DNA from: an uncultured Varibaculum sp.
GTDB lineage: Bacteria; Actinomycetota; Actinomycetes; Actinomycetales; Actinomycetaceae
Direction: 5' to 3'
DNA length: 21,576 nucleotides
Assembly: GCA_947253735.1 (NCBI GenBank)
Contig: CAMYAU010000012.1
Span: 1-21,576 of the forward strand
Shown: positions 1 to 7,604 of the stretch, piece after piece
Numbering within the stretch: position 1 is the first letter of the stretch
How the letters are laid out: each line of letters starts with the position of its first letter
Notes under the pieces: generated by a model
Told to the model about the DNA's origin: nothing
Database searches by the model: none
What the model saw: only the letters and a program-made list of their open reading frames with translations
Position numbers and translations under genes: made by a program

Positions 1-73
1 GGAGCGGGTGACGAGAATCGAACTCGCCTCTACAGCTTGGGAAGCTGTCGTTCTACCGATGAACTACACCCGC
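1..73 (-). tRNA. tRNA-Gly (anticodon CCC)
   Basis: Read on the minus strand, a full cloverleaf is visible. The acceptor stem GCGGGTG pairs with CACCCGC, the D arm is GTTC/GAAC, the anticodon stem is ACAGC/GCTGT around the loop TTCCCAA (anticodon CCC), and the T arm is GCGAG/CTCGT with loop TTCGATT. The discriminator base is T at position 3. Positions 2-1 read CC, so the encoded CCA tail probably runs off the window edge by one base. It decodes GGG glycine codons. It is transcribed away from the Nudix gene, from the promoter at 96-124. Confidence 0.96.
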
Positions 74-95
74 ATTGGCATCTAGCCGCCTTTAG

Positions 96-124
96 AGTAT
101 AACCAGTACCGGTGCTCGGCTCAA
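96..124 (-). promoter_or_regulatory. Sigma-70-type promoter of tRNA-Gly
   Basis: On the minus strand a -35 box TTGAGC (119-124) and a -10 box TATACT (96-101) are separated by exactly 17 bp. The predicted transcription start is about 7 nt downstream, near 89, leaving a short leader before the mature tRNA 5' end at 73. Both hexamers are close to consensus, and this is the best canonical promoter I can see in the window. Confidence 0.7.
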
Positions 125-194
125 AATGAGCAGTTAAAGTGAGAATCAGTGACGGTAAACAATGAGATAAGCGCTCAACCCCAGGGAGAGAACA

Positions 195-605
195 ATGACT
201 TTCGTAGTAGCGTTAGCGGCCATTTGCGACAGTAAACTACTATGCGCGCAGCGTTCTTATCCGGAAAAGCTGCGGGGCAAATGGGAACTGCCAGGCGGGA
301 AAGTGCGCGAGGGTGAGGAACCGGTAGCAGCGTTAGTTAGAGAAATAAAAGAAGAGCTCGATTGGGAGATTCCGCACTCTCAGCTGGGGGAGATCTTGCC
401 CGGCCCGCTCCCGGCAGGGAACTGGCCTCTAGTGCAAGGCGCCCAGATGCGAGTAATGCTTTATCATCCCCGCGAGCTACCGATGCTACAACCAGGGGAT
501 TCGCATCTCAGCTTGCAGTGGAGCCCGGCCGAAAAAGTAACGCAGCTAGACTGGCTAGAACCCGACTTACCTATCGCCGAAGCGTTAAGTCGTGTCCTGA
601 AATAA
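195..605 (+). CDS. Nudix (MutT-like) hydrolase
   Basis: A 136-aa Nudix hydrolase. Such enzymes cleave a nucleoside diphosphate linked to another moiety, for example oxidised dNTPs or CTP. The Nudix box runs from G35 to about W57: G35, E41, then R49-E50-I51-x-E53-E54-L55. These residues provide the Mg2+-binding helix. The usual glycine after L55 is aspartate (D56). The protein is nearly all one domain, which is the normal length for MutT/CTP-pyrophosphohydrolase proteins. The N-terminal strand FVVALAAI and the WELPGGKVREGE loop resemble the 8-oxo-dGTPase/CTP pyrophosphatase branch, but the substrate cannot be told from sequence. ATG 195 is preceded by AGGGAG about 7 nt upstream. It converges on glpC, with a weak hairpin between them. 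The housecleaning role is inferred from the family. Confidence 0.88.
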   Translation: MTFVVALAAICDSKLLCAQRSYPEKLRGKWELPGGKVREGEEPVAALVREIKEELDWEIPHSQLGEILPGPLPAGNWPLVQGAQMRVMLYHPRELPMLQPGDSHLSLQWSPAEKVTQLDWLEPDLPIAEALSRVLK

Positions 606-657
606 CCAGCCTAGCTGCGTCCTCAAAATAGCTAACAAGCCAGCGGAGGCTAAACCC

Positions 658-684
658 TAGCTAACTTAGCATTAGCTATCTTTT
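658..684 (+). terminator. Possible weak terminator after the Nudix gene
   Basis: TAGCTAA (658-664) and TTAGCTA (672-678) form a perfect 7-bp inverted repeat with a 7-nt loop, followed on the plus strand by TCTTTT (679-684). The stem is AT-rich, so any termination would be weak. It overlaps the stop codon of the convergent glpC gene. A third copy of TAGCTAA lies at 629-635. Confidence 0.35.
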
Positions 685-1919
685 AGCCCTATGGCCTCAA
701 ACAACAGATATATCGGGTGAACAGCAGGCTTGCCTCCGCCCTTCTCTAGCTGCCAGCGGCAAGTCTCGGTGTCTGAAACTACCAGATCAGAGTTAGTGCT
801 CTTAATCTTATCGAAAGCGGTCTTGCCCACTGCCTGCGCAATGTCGTACTTTTCGCGCTTCAAACCGTAGGTGCCGGCGATCCCACAACAGGTGGCTCCC
901 GATTCGTGAACCGTCAGCCCGGGAATCTTATCCAGCAGCTGTTTGCCCGGGGTGCCGATCCCGGTGGATTTGAGCTGGCAGGGAGCGTGATAAGTAACCG
1001 TCAGGTTCATTGGCTCCAGATTATCTAGATCTAGTTCGCCCCGGTCATAAAGATCGAGCAAAAACTCGGAAATATCCCAGATGCGCCGCGATACCTTCGC
1101 AAGTTCCTCGTCCTGGACTCCCAGAATCTCGCGGGCCTCATGCTTGACCATGCCCACGCAAGAACCGGAAGAACCAATGATTGTCAGGTCATCTCCGGGG
1201 ACGTTCAAATCGTGCGCTAGCTTGCGGATTAGCTTCTTGGCCCCGTCGTAGAGGCCGTTAGATTGTTGCGCCAATCCACAGCAACCATGGGGAGGTACTA
1301 ACACCTCGTATCCCAAGTGCTCGAGAATCTGCACCGAACGAATCGAGGTGGTGGTTTCGAAGAACTCTCCTGCGCAACCGTGGAAGAATACCACTTTGCC
1401 TTTGGTGGGAGCAGGTGCGGTACGAGTATGCTTCTTAAACCATTTTTCAAAACTGAACCCGTCGGCCACCGGCATCGGCGCTTCATGGTGAATTCCGAAA
1501 GTTTTCTCCACGATCTGACGAATCGGTTTTTGGCGGAGCGCCCAGTTTGCCAGCGGCGCCACTGGGGTCATCGCCTTGCCCATAAACATGGTGTTGGAGA
1601 TGAGCACGTCGCGCAGCGGACGTCCATTTTGCTGCTTCATCGCGGCGCGCGCCACGTTGTTGAGCTCCGCAACCTTCACGCCTTGCGGACAAACCAAGGT
1701 GCAAGTCCCGCAGCTGGAGCAGTAATCAATGGTGTGATCAACCGAAAGCCCTTTGCGGAAACGCTCCGCTTGGGGACCCACATATTTTGGTCCGGGGAAC
1801 AGGGGAGTAACCGCTGCTACCGGACATTGAGTTTCACAAATTGTACATTTGACGCAAGCGTCCAAGCTGGCTCGCATCAGCGGATTAAACTCGGGTTTAT
1901 TACGTAAATCCTTACTCAT
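672..1919 (-). CDS. glpC: Anaerobic glycerol-3-phosphate dehydrogenase subunit C (iron-sulfur, membrane-linked)
   Basis: GlpC, 415 aa, the electron-transfer subunit that links GlpAB to the membrane and passes electrons to quinone. Two 4Fe-4S ferredoxin motifs sit at the N-terminus: C22-C25-C28-C32-P and C67-C70-C73-C77-P. They are followed by two cysteine-rich CCG domains: C182, C213-C214, C254 and C314, C344-C345, C387. This is the standard order for GlpC and related heterodisulfide-reductase-like proteins, and the length is near that of E. coli GlpC (about 396 aa). I place the start at ATG 1919 (MSKDLRNK). GGGGGA lies 5 nt upstream, and this start gives an 8-bp overlap with the end of glpB; an upstream in-frame start at 1943 has no comparable ribosome site. 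It is the last gene of the glpABC operon. Confidence 0.95.
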   Translation of the reverse strand: MSKDLRNKPEFNPLMRASLDACVKCTICETQCPVAAVTPLFPGPKYVGPQAERFRKGLSVDHTIDYCSSCGTCTLVCPQGVKVAELNNVARAAMKQQNGRPLRDVLISNTMFMGKAMTPVAPLANWALRQKPIRQIVEKTFGIHHEAPMPVADGFSFEKWFKKHTRTAPAPTKGKVVFFHGCAGEFFETTTSIRSVQILEHLGYEVLVPPHGCCGLAQQSNGLYDGAKKLIRKLAHDLNVPGDDLTIIGSSGSCVGMVKHEAREILGVQDEELAKVSRRIWDISEFLLDLYDRGELDLDNLEPMNLTVTYHAPCQLKSTGIGTPGKQLLDKIPGLTVHESGATCCGIAGTYGLKREKYDIAQAVGKTAFDKIKSTNSDLVVSDTETCRWQLEKGGGKPAVHPIYLLFEAIGLKDS

Positions 1920-3159
1920 TGGTATCCCCCAAAATCGTGTCACAAGCCCGCAAAGCGGAAGCTACTGCAATGCCGTCACCTGACTTTTCCCGCCACCGGG
2001 TGGCTCCCGCCAGCAGCCCACCGGCAGCGTAAAGGTTCTGATATAGCGGAGCCCCGGAAGTATCCAGTACCCGCATTTGGGAATCTACCCTTACCCCCGC
2101 TTCAAACAGGGGCTGGTTTGGTCCCCAATAGTCTTCGTGAACTAGCGGTCCCTCCGGGATTGCTAGCGGTAAATCAAAGGCTCTTTCGGTGACGTTCCAG
2201 TAAGAATCCACGTGCAAAGTACCAGATTCAAAACCGCCACCAGCGTAGATGAAATGTTTAGCTTCAAGAGTGGTCTCTGAACCAGCAGAATCGAAAGTCA
2301 CGGATTCCACCCGGCCATCACGCGCATTAAGTCCCGTAACTTCACTGCCGATAATGTAGCGAACTCCCAGGTCACGTACCATCTGGGTGAGAGTTTCGTT
2401 AATTCTCATCCCTGGAATCGAGGGCGGTAGAATCGGGATCTCAAAGACCTCGTGTCCCAGGCGCTGGGAGATGTCCTTCCAGGCAGTGTGATCTTTCAGG
2501 CCCAACACCGCGGGGAAACCAACTACTTCCCCTTCTTTCAGATGAGGTTTAATCTCGTCGCAGAATTTTGCACGGAAATCTTCGGTGTCGAGGGCGCGGG
2601 CAAAATTCAATCCAGAAGTATCAACTTCGTCATGTCGTACTGGGATATCTATCCAGATATGTCGGGCTGAAACTTTTCCTCCGCCGGGGATCTCTTCCTT
2701 TTGTAGGTTCTCTGCTACCAGTTGAGGATAAAAATCCTTCAGACGACGCAATCCCACGATTACGTATTTCTTGCCATCCTCAGGAGCCCCCGCCAGCATT
2801 GACGGCTGGGGCAGGCAGGTGGGACGCCAAGCACCCAGACAAGAAGGTAAAAATACGTTCTTATCCGGATTTCCTACCAGCAAATCTGCCCCTAGCTGTT
2901 CTTTCAGCCAGTTAGCGGAATCAGCAACTGCCTGAGATCCCAGCTTCCCGTAAGGGTGGGATTCAGGTAATTTCTCGATAGCCTCTAAAGGATTATTTAC
3001 CCGCTCGGGGTCGTACCCGTACAGGTCGATAGTGCCTTGTCCTAGCTGGATTCCCCCGATGCCTTTGGTGATTAGATCAACTTCCCGCCCGGCCTTCAAT
3101 AGCCGAACTGCAGCGCTGAGGCCGGAAAGGCCAGCACCGATAACTACTACGTCTCTCAC
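1912..3159 (-). CDS. glpB: Anaerobic glycerol-3-phosphate dehydrogenase subunit B
   Basis: GlpB, 415 aa (E. coli about 419 aa), a flavin-binding subunit of the anaerobic glycerol-3-phosphate dehydrogenase. The N-terminus carries a Rossmann dinucleotide motif, V-V-V-I-G-A-G-L-S-G (GAGLSG at 8-13), followed by the expected helix and an acidic strand end. The C-terminus has the second nucleotide-contact segment GGLLAGATRWREKSGDG near residues 380-400. The start codon is GTG at 3159-3157. It overlaps the glpA stop by 4 bp (GTGA), and AAAGGAGG (3167-3174) lies 7 nt upstream, so translation is probably coupled to glpA. Its own stop overlaps the glpC start by 8 bp. No truncation or frameshift is visible. 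Confidence 0.95.
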   Translation of the reverse strand: MRDVVVIGAGLSGLSAAVRLLKAGREVDLITKGIGGIQLGQGTIDLYGYDPERVNNPLEAIEKLPESHPYGKLGSQAVADSANWLKEQLGADLLVGNPDKNVFLPSCLGAWRPTCLPQPSMLAGAPEDGKKYVIVGLRRLKDFYPQLVAENLQKEEIPGGGKVSARHIWIDIPVRHDEVDTSGLNFARALDTEDFRAKFCDEIKPHLKEGEVVGFPAVLGLKDHTAWKDISQRLGHEVFEIPILPPSIPGMRINETLTQMVRDLGVRYIIGSEVTGLNARDGRVESVTFDSAGSETTLEAKHFIYAGGGFESGTLHVDSYWNVTERAFDLPLAIPEGPLVHEDYWGPNQPLFEAGVRVDSQMRVLDTSGAPLYQNLYAAGGLLAGATRWREKSGDGIAVASALRACDTILGDTNE

Positions 3160-4802
3160 GCTAGTGCCTCCTTTACGGCTTCACGTTCCTGTTTATCGCG
3201 TTCTTGTTCTACCGGGTTAAGCGCTACCTCGCTCAGTTGGGATTTGCCGGGCGCATGCTCCAGGTCGAAGATACCCTGCATAATCCAGTTATCGAGGGCG
3301 GTTTCCCGAGTTGATTCCCCGAAGAGAATCGGTTTAATCCCGATCCACCGGTTCTTCATAAATAGAGAAATCATATTGGTTGCACGTTCAACCGAGGCCG
3401 CCCCCTCTTCATTAACAATGCCGGCACAGCGCATAGAGCAGAAGCCGCCTTGGCATGGCCCCATCCCGATCCGGAGCTGACGGCGCAGGTCGTCAAGGGA
3501 GGCACTCGGGAATTCTTGGATTTTTTCTTCCAGCATCCGCCGAGAAACCAATTCGCATTCGCAAATAATTTGGTCTTTATTCCATTCTTTTTCTCGCGCG
3601 TCCAGGCGGTCGGTGAGCCGGTGCTGGCGGGCACCTTCTTGACCAGGAACTGCTTCCTGAGCGGTACGGCAAGGACGCTCATCTTTCATAATGTCGCACA
3701 TGATATTGACAGCGCGTTCAGCCATTAAGCGGCAGGTAGTAAGTTTGCCTCCCGCCACGGTGAGCATGCCTTTTACCCCGTCGCGTTCCTCGTGATCCAT
3801 AACCGACATTCCACGGGACATATGGCGCGAATCGGTAGCTGCCACCCGGTTGTCCTTAACTAGCGGGCGAGCCCCTACCCATACGTGCAGAGCACGAGAG
3901 TTACGGAATCCTGGTAGGAGGGCGTCGCCTGCGTCTAGCATTTGCTGGACTTCTTTATCTTTTATTTGTAGGAAGTCAGCACTGGGAGCCACCTGGTCGG
4001 TGGTACCGATAATTGCTACCTGATGGGCGGGAACAATCAAGTCCCCATCCGAAGGATAAATACAGCGGTTAATCACGTGCTGGCAGATGCGGTGGTTCAT
4101 GGCGATCATGATCCCGGCGCCCGGAACCACATTCACATCATGGCAACCTGCCATGGCGGCGATTTCACCTGCCCACGGGCCACCGCAGTTGATGATGAAC
4201 TTGCATTCGATGCGAACCTTCTCGCCACCGTTCTTGTGGTCTTCGCAGGTCACAGCGCTTACTGCGCCATTGGTGACTTCGATGCCGGTAACCCAGTGGT
4301 AGGTTAAAATCTCGGCACCATACTCTTTAGCAGAGTGAGCAAATCCCCACACCATTTTCCAGCCATCGATAGTGGCGTCTTGTACCGCGAAAGCTCTCTT
4401 GAGTTTCGGGTCCAGACGGGGCTCACGTTTGAGAGCCTCGGCCGGAGAAATCTCATAGGCTGGAACTTTAGTGTTGTTGGCACACTCTAAGAAAATATCC
4501 GCGTGTTCTTCGCTGTCCTTTGAAGTGGTAACGAATAAGCCACCGGTATCCTCAATGGCATGCGGAACAACTCTCCGTAAGATGTCGTTCTCCTCTGCGC
4601 ATTCAGTTGCGGATTCGGGGTCCGATTTAACGTAACGGCCTCCCGAATGTAGTAACCCGTGGAACCTAGCAGTGGTTCCCTGAGCTAAATCAACCCGATC
4701 TACCAGTGCGGCTTTGAATCCTCGCATGGCAACGTCGCGTACTACGGCGCTGCCGGTGGCGCCGCCACCAATCACCACCACATCGACTTCTAGTTTTCTC
4801 AC
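3156..4802 (-). CDS. glpA: Anaerobic glycerol-3-phosphate dehydrogenase subunit A (FAD, catalytic)
   Basis: GlpA, 548 aa (E. coli about 542 aa), the catalytic subunit that oxidises sn-glycerol-3-phosphate to dihydroxyacetone phosphate. The FAD-binding motif V-I-G-G-G-A-T-G-S lies at 10-18, followed by the DAO-superfamily segment T-T-A-R-F-H-G-L-L-H-S-G-G-R-Y (43-57). The C-terminus carries a BFD-type [2Fe-2S] domain with C414-x-C416 and C450-x4-C455. This C-terminal domain distinguishes GlpA from the aerobic GlpD. The start is GTG 4802, with GGAGG about 6 nt before it. It is the first gene of glpABC; no glpF, glpK or glpD is visible nearby. Regulation presumably acts through the long upstream gap (4803-5273), but no regulator gene is in the window. 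Confidence 0.96.
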   Translation of the reverse strand: MRKLEVDVVVIGGGATGSAVVRDVAMRGFKAALVDRVDLAQGTTARFHGLLHSGGRYVKSDPESATECAEENDILRRVVPHAIEDTGGLFVTTSKDSEEHADIFLECANNTKVPAYEISPAEALKREPRLDPKLKRAFAVQDATIDGWKMVWGFAHSAKEYGAEILTYHWVTGIEVTNGAVSAVTCEDHKNGGEKVRIECKFIINCGGPWAGEIAAMAGCHDVNVVPGAGIMIAMNHRICQHVINRCIYPSDGDLIVPAHQVAIIGTTDQVAPSADFLQIKDKEVQQMLDAGDALLPGFRNSRALHVWVGARPLVKDNRVAATDSRHMSRGMSVMDHEERDGVKGMLTVAGGKLTTCRLMAERAVNIMCDIMKDERPCRTAQEAVPGQEGARQHRLTDRLDAREKEWNKDQIICECELVSRRMLEEKIQEFPSASLDDLRRQLRIGMGPCQGGFCSMRCAGIVNEEGAASVERATNMISLFMKNRWIGIKPILFGESTRETALDNWIMQGIFDLEHAPGKSQLSEVALNPVEQERDKQEREAVKEALA

Positions 4803-5273
4803 CCTTTGCCTCCAGAATCGAACGCAGCGTCGCTGCCGCGCGTCAATGACTGTCCCAGAATCTCCTCCTGTGACTCTTTTTCAGGTTATAGCTCATGTTT
4901 AATTCTCGTGTGGATAGCAAGGACTTTGCACATATTCGCGTTTAGATTTTATTTCTTACACGTCTTTTCAAGGGCTAAAAGGTGTTTATCTGCGAATATG
5001 TTCCTTGAAAAAGGTTGCACAGACTTGCAGTGCGCTCTGTGCTGCACTGTTGCAATCCTGGTTTTTCGTTCAAATTCTTGGTATTTTCCAAACATACTTG
5101 TTGCGATTTTAATTATTGGAGGGCAAAAGGTTTCCATTTGGCCCGGCAAGTATTACTACCCGCTTAGTAACAAGGACACGCCCTCTTTAAATCTCGTTTG
5201 TGCTAACTTGCGGAAGGAAAATAGCTAGTCGCGTCCCCTAAATTATGTATGCGGGCTGCGCTAGACTGAAGCC
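4803..5273. promoter_or_regulatory. Long non-coding region between glpA and dcd with several inverted repeats
   Basis: A 471-bp divergent gap, AT-richer than the surrounding genes. I see no convincing gene in it. It holds a perfect 10-bp inverted repeat, ACATATTCGC (4930-4939) with GCGAATATGT (4992-5001), interleaved with a perfect 9-bp one, TTTTCAAGG (4965-4973) with CCTTGAAAA (5003-5011). Next come GCACAGA (5017-5023)/TCTGTGC (5036-5042) and the overlapping CAGTGC (5028-5033)/GCACTG (5044-5049), plus ATACTTG (5094-5100)/CAAGTAT (5147-5153) and TTACTA (5153-5158)/TAGTAA (5165-5170). TTGCA occurs at 5015, 5025 and 5050. A small GC-rich hairpin, GCAGCG-t-CGCTGC (4824-4836), sits just upstream of the glpA ribosome site. 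A possible glpA -10, TATAAC, reads on the minus strand at 4885-4890, without a good -35. These are probably operators or leader structure for glpABC; the binding protein is unknown. Confidence 0.5.
5262..5267 (+). promoter_or_regulatory. -10 box of a probable leaderless dcd transcript
   Basis: TAGACT lies exactly 6 nt before the dcd ATG (5274), which would put transcription start on the A of ATG. No purine-rich ribosome site occurs between 5235 and 5273, and no good -35 is visible. The arrangement matches actinobacterial leaderless promoters (TANNNT at 6-7 nt). Confidence 0.55.
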
Positions 5274-5873
5274 ATGCTTTTATCTGACCGAGACATTGCC
5301 AAGCTGTGTGCTTCTAAGGAAGTCGAGATTGACCCCTATGACCCGGAGATGATTCAACCCGCCTCTATCGATGTGCGCTTGGATCGCTACTTTCGGCTGT
5401 TCGATAACCACAAATACTCGGTAATCGACCCGGCAGAGCCCCAAGATGACCTCACCCACCTGATCGATGTGGGAGATAGCTCCCCATTTGTACTGCATCC
5501 CGGAGAGTTCGTGTTGGGTTCCACCTTGGAGCGGGTGCGCCTAGCTGACAATATTGCTGCTCGCCTGGAAGGGAAATCCTCGCTGGGACGCCTGGGGCTG
5601 CTAACTCACTCCACCGCAGGTTTCATTGACCCCGGTTTTAACGGTCATGTCACTTTAGAGTTATCGAATACGGCTACGATGCCGATTCTGCTATACCCGG
5701 GTATGAAAATTGGTCAGCTCTGTTTCTTCCAACTGTCCTCAGCGGCGGAAAAACCCTATGGATCCCAGGAGCGGGGTTCGCGTTACCAAGGTCAACGTGG
5801 GCCCACTGCCTCCCGGTCATACCTGCGCTTTAGCTGTAGTGAAGTACCAGAAATGGAAGACATTGAGCGATAG
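5274..5873 (+). CDS. dcd: dCTP deaminase, probably bifunctional (dUMP-forming)
   Basis: Dcd, 199 aa (family about 190 aa). It deaminates dCTP; in the mycobacterial-type enzyme the product is further hydrolysed to dUMP, the precursor of dTMP. Visible landmarks are the N-terminal strand with S-I-D-V-R-L-D, the nucleotide loop E-G-K-S-S-L-G-R (99-106), T-A-G-F-I-D-P-G-F (114-122), the catalytic glutamate E129 in T-L-E-L, and the C-terminal lid Y-G-S...G-S-R-Y-Q-G-Q-R-G (162-176). The T-A-G-F form matches the bifunctional DCD-DUT enzymes rather than the E. coli form (TAHRI). The protein should be a cytosolic homotrimer. It appears leaderless (see 5262-5267). The next gene overlaps its end by 11 bp. 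The identification is firm; the dUTPase activity is inferred. Confidence 0.95.
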   Translation: MLLSDRDIAKLCASKEVEIDPYDPEMIQPASIDVRLDRYFRLFDNHKYSVIDPAEPQDDLTHLIDVGDSSPFVLHPGEFVLGSTLERVRLADNIAARLEGKSSLGRLGLLTHSTAGFIDPGFNGHVTLELSNTATMPILLYPGMKIGQLCFFQLSSAAEKPYGSQERGSRYQGQRGPTASRSYLRFSCSEVPEMEDIER

Positions 5874-7014
5874 TCCGCTTACCGACACCTCAACTTTTGC
5901 CCGGATAGAAACTGGAAGTATCCCCGCAGTACGAATAACCGAGCAGGGATTACAAGCCCAGAGTCAAGCGGCGGCTATAAACCCCGGCGCGTCCTATATG
6001 CGCATTCAGGGACTATTGGAAGCCTCAGAATTTACCCAGGTTGGCTGCCAGCAGCTGGTAGTATTTCCCGCCGAAGTTACCCCGGAAGAAGTAGAAGCAC
6101 TGGCGGTTTCTCTGTGGGAGGACGCCGGCTGGGTGGCTCCCGGCCGCTTGCGCCTGACGGGACAGGCTGAACTGCGCGGTCCTTTTCAGCTAGACCGTTC
6201 AGTCCGAGAAATGTTGCAACTTCCTACCCATTCCCGGATCGCTTTCCGTCTGGACTGCCCGCAACAGCGTAGCGGAGCGCTCGCGGAAGAATTACGGGGA
6301 ATCGATCCGCTTACTGACGCCTTTGCCGCTAGCGAGCCGATCGGACTGGAATTTGAGGCACTCAGCGGTCTGGTAGCGATTTGTCGCCGTCTTGGAGGAA
6401 GTCTGCGGGTAGGCCCAGGTAATCTCGCTAAAGACTCCGCAGCTCAGCTAGTGACACCTGACGCGGACTCGGCGGTTAACTTGACGGTTTATTCGCCCTA
6501 TTGGATAGACAAGGGCAACCTTCAAGATTTGTTAGCGCCAGTGTTGGGAAAGCTGAGCCTAGACCCGGGAGCCCCTGAGCGGCCTACTCGCTCACAGCAA
6601 CGCCTCAAACGGGAGGCTGAAGCCCTGGCAACTGCTCAACTGGGAGAAGAAAAACTCGCGTGGATAGCGGCAGAGTCGGCAGCTTTCGACAAAGCGATAG
6701 GAAGCCAGCTAGATAACTCTGAATCTTTTGCTCTTTATGGCTCGTTGGGAGCAGGCGCAGATTTCTTTATCGGAGTCGAAGCCACCCTCCAGATACCACT
6801 TTCCTTGCGTTTCCACCCTAACCACGGAAAGCCTTTCGCTGTTTACCAGCTGCAATGGTTGGGCAGGCCGCAGGGGAGCCGACGTCTAACCCGGGTTGAA
6901 CGGGTAGCGCGGATGAAAGTGATTAACGCTTTCGAGGATGCTGCTCGCCTATTAGCACAGGTAGCTGCAGGAACCGTGGTAGATGAAGATTTGTTCTTAG
7001 TTACTTGGAACTAG
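5863..7014 (+). CDS. Uncharacterised soluble protein overlapping dcd
   Basis: A 383-aa protein I do not recognise. The long open frame reaches back to 5710 inside dcd, but that stretch is a shadow of dcd. The likely start is TTG 5863 (MSDSPLTDT...), with GGAAG 5 nt upstream and an 11-bp overlap with dcd; GTG 5839 is an alternative with no ribosome site. There is no signal peptide or membrane helix. It seems to have an N-terminal beta-rich domain (about 20-110), a middle alpha/beta domain (about 110-230, with E-F-E-A-L-S-G-L-V-A-I-C-R-R-L-G-G at 163-179), a charged helix (240-285) and a C-terminal beta domain with a helix (290-383). The overlap suggests coupled translation with dcd. Function unknown; no enzymatic motif is evident. 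Confidence 0.8.
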   Translation: MSDSPLTDTSTFARIETGSIPAVRITEQGLQAQSQAAAINPGASYMRIQGLLEASEFTQVGCQQLVVFPAEVTPEEVEALAVSLWEDAGWVAPGRLRLTGQAELRGPFQLDRSVREMLQLPTHSRIAFRLDCPQQRSGALAEELRGIDPLTDAFAASEPIGLEFEALSGLVAICRRLGGSLRVGPGNLAKDSAAQLVTPDADSAVNLTVYSPYWIDKGNLQDLLAPVLGKLSLDPGAPERPTRSQQRLKREAEALATAQLGEEKLAWIAAESAAFDKAIGSQLDNSESFALYGSLGAGADFFIGVEATLQIPLSLRFHPNHGKPFAVYQLQWLGRPQGSRRLTRVERVARMKVINAFEDAARLLAQVAAGTVVDEDLFLVTWN

Positions 7015-7297
7015 TCAGTATTCGACAATAGCTATCGTCACGGGGAGTAGCCTGACCGCTACCTACCTGTATTCCTCTCCTAACCGTTAGAAAATCTATT
7101 ACCGGGATTTCTCGATAAAACTGGAAAATTATTTCTTGGGTGAATGAAATTAAACGCTATGCCAGGTAAACGAGGGAGTCTTGGAATCTGAAACTTAAGT
7201 CTGCCCGCCTCTACCAGGATTTAAGAGGATAAACAGGGAGGAAGGACGGGTATTCTAGGGTAGGTTAATAGTAACTAGTAAGGCGGAAAGGTAAACC

Positions 7298-7567
7298 ATG
7301 GATATCGGTTGGAAAATAGCAAGTGCTGCAAGCTTGGCAGGTGCGGGTTTAGTAGCAAACCTCGCGGTTAACACTGCTTGGAAGCTGGTTACCGGTCATA
7401 AGCCTCCGCAGGATGGGGAAGAAGCGGCCCAGTCCTCACTGCTGGAAGTAGTGTTATTCGCCGCTATCTCGGGGGTGGCGGTTACCCTGATTCAACGGGC
7501 AGCCATGCGCCGTGCAAATAGCTGGTACGGTGGCCGCCAAAAAGATGTCCTTGATCTGGGAAATTAA
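7298..7567 (+). CDS. DUF4235 family membrane protein
   Basis: A small 89-aa protein with two predicted membrane helices: about 7-28 (I-A-S-A-A-S-L-A-G-A-G-L) and about 47-68 (L-L-E-V-V-L-F-A-A-I-S-G). They are joined by the short basic/proline loop W-K-L-V-T-G-H-K-P-P. Helix, W-K-x-x-T-G-x-x-P-P, helix ending in basic residues is the pattern of DUF4235, a family common in actinobacteria with no known function. ATG 7298 has GGAAAGG about 8 nt upstream. The 283 bp before it (7015-7297) hold no gene and no promoter I can call with confidence. It converges on the beta-propeller gene, sharing a hairpin at 7584-7604. Confidence 0.82.
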   Translation: MDIGWKIASAASLAGAGLVANLAVNTAWKLVTGHKPPQDGEEAAQSSLLEVVLFAAISGVAVTLIQRAAMRRANSWYGGRQKDVLDLGN

Positions 7568-7583
7568 TTTCTAACGGAAAGGC

Positions 7584-7604
7584 CAGTAGCGATGATAGCT
7601 ACTG
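7584..7604. terminator. Shared hairpin between convergent genes
   Basis: CAGTAGC (7584-7590) and GCTACTG (7598-7604) form a perfect 7-bp stem with a 7-nt loop, in the 31-bp gap between the DUF4235 gene and the convergent propeller gene, whose TAG stop lies inside the 3' arm. Neither side has a clean T-run (TTGCGG on plus, GCCTTTCC on minus), so it could be a weak bidirectional terminator or a processing site. Confidence 0.4.

Noticed and set aside
1317..1907. Plus-strand 196-aa open frame antisense to glpC
   Set aside because: glpC has clear iron-sulfur motifs over this whole span; the antisense frame has no recognisable features.
1920..1943. Eight extra N-terminal residues for GlpC (start at 1943)
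   Set aside because: ATG 1919 has GGGGGA 5 nt upstream; the upstream start would lie deep in glpB without a ribosome site.
4804..4854. Possible short leader peptide upstream of glpA (TTG near 4850 in minus-strand frame, ending on the TGA that overlaps the GTG start)
   Set aside because: The nearby GGAGGAG is about 15 nt from the TTG, too far for normal initiation, and the peptide has no run of regulatory codons.
4806..5228. Plus-strand 140-aa open frame, and a minus-strand 66-aa frame at 4949-5149, in the glpA-dcd gap
   Set aside because: No ribosome site, no domain-like pattern, unusual composition (rich in Cys and Phe), and the region is better explained as regulatory with many inverted repeats.
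5710..5862. Longer N-terminus for the unknown protein after dcd (start at ATG 5710)
   Set aside because: This segment is the plus-one shadow of well-conserved dcd codons, including its lid motif; a start at TTG 5863 has a ribosome site and avoids the 160-bp overlap.
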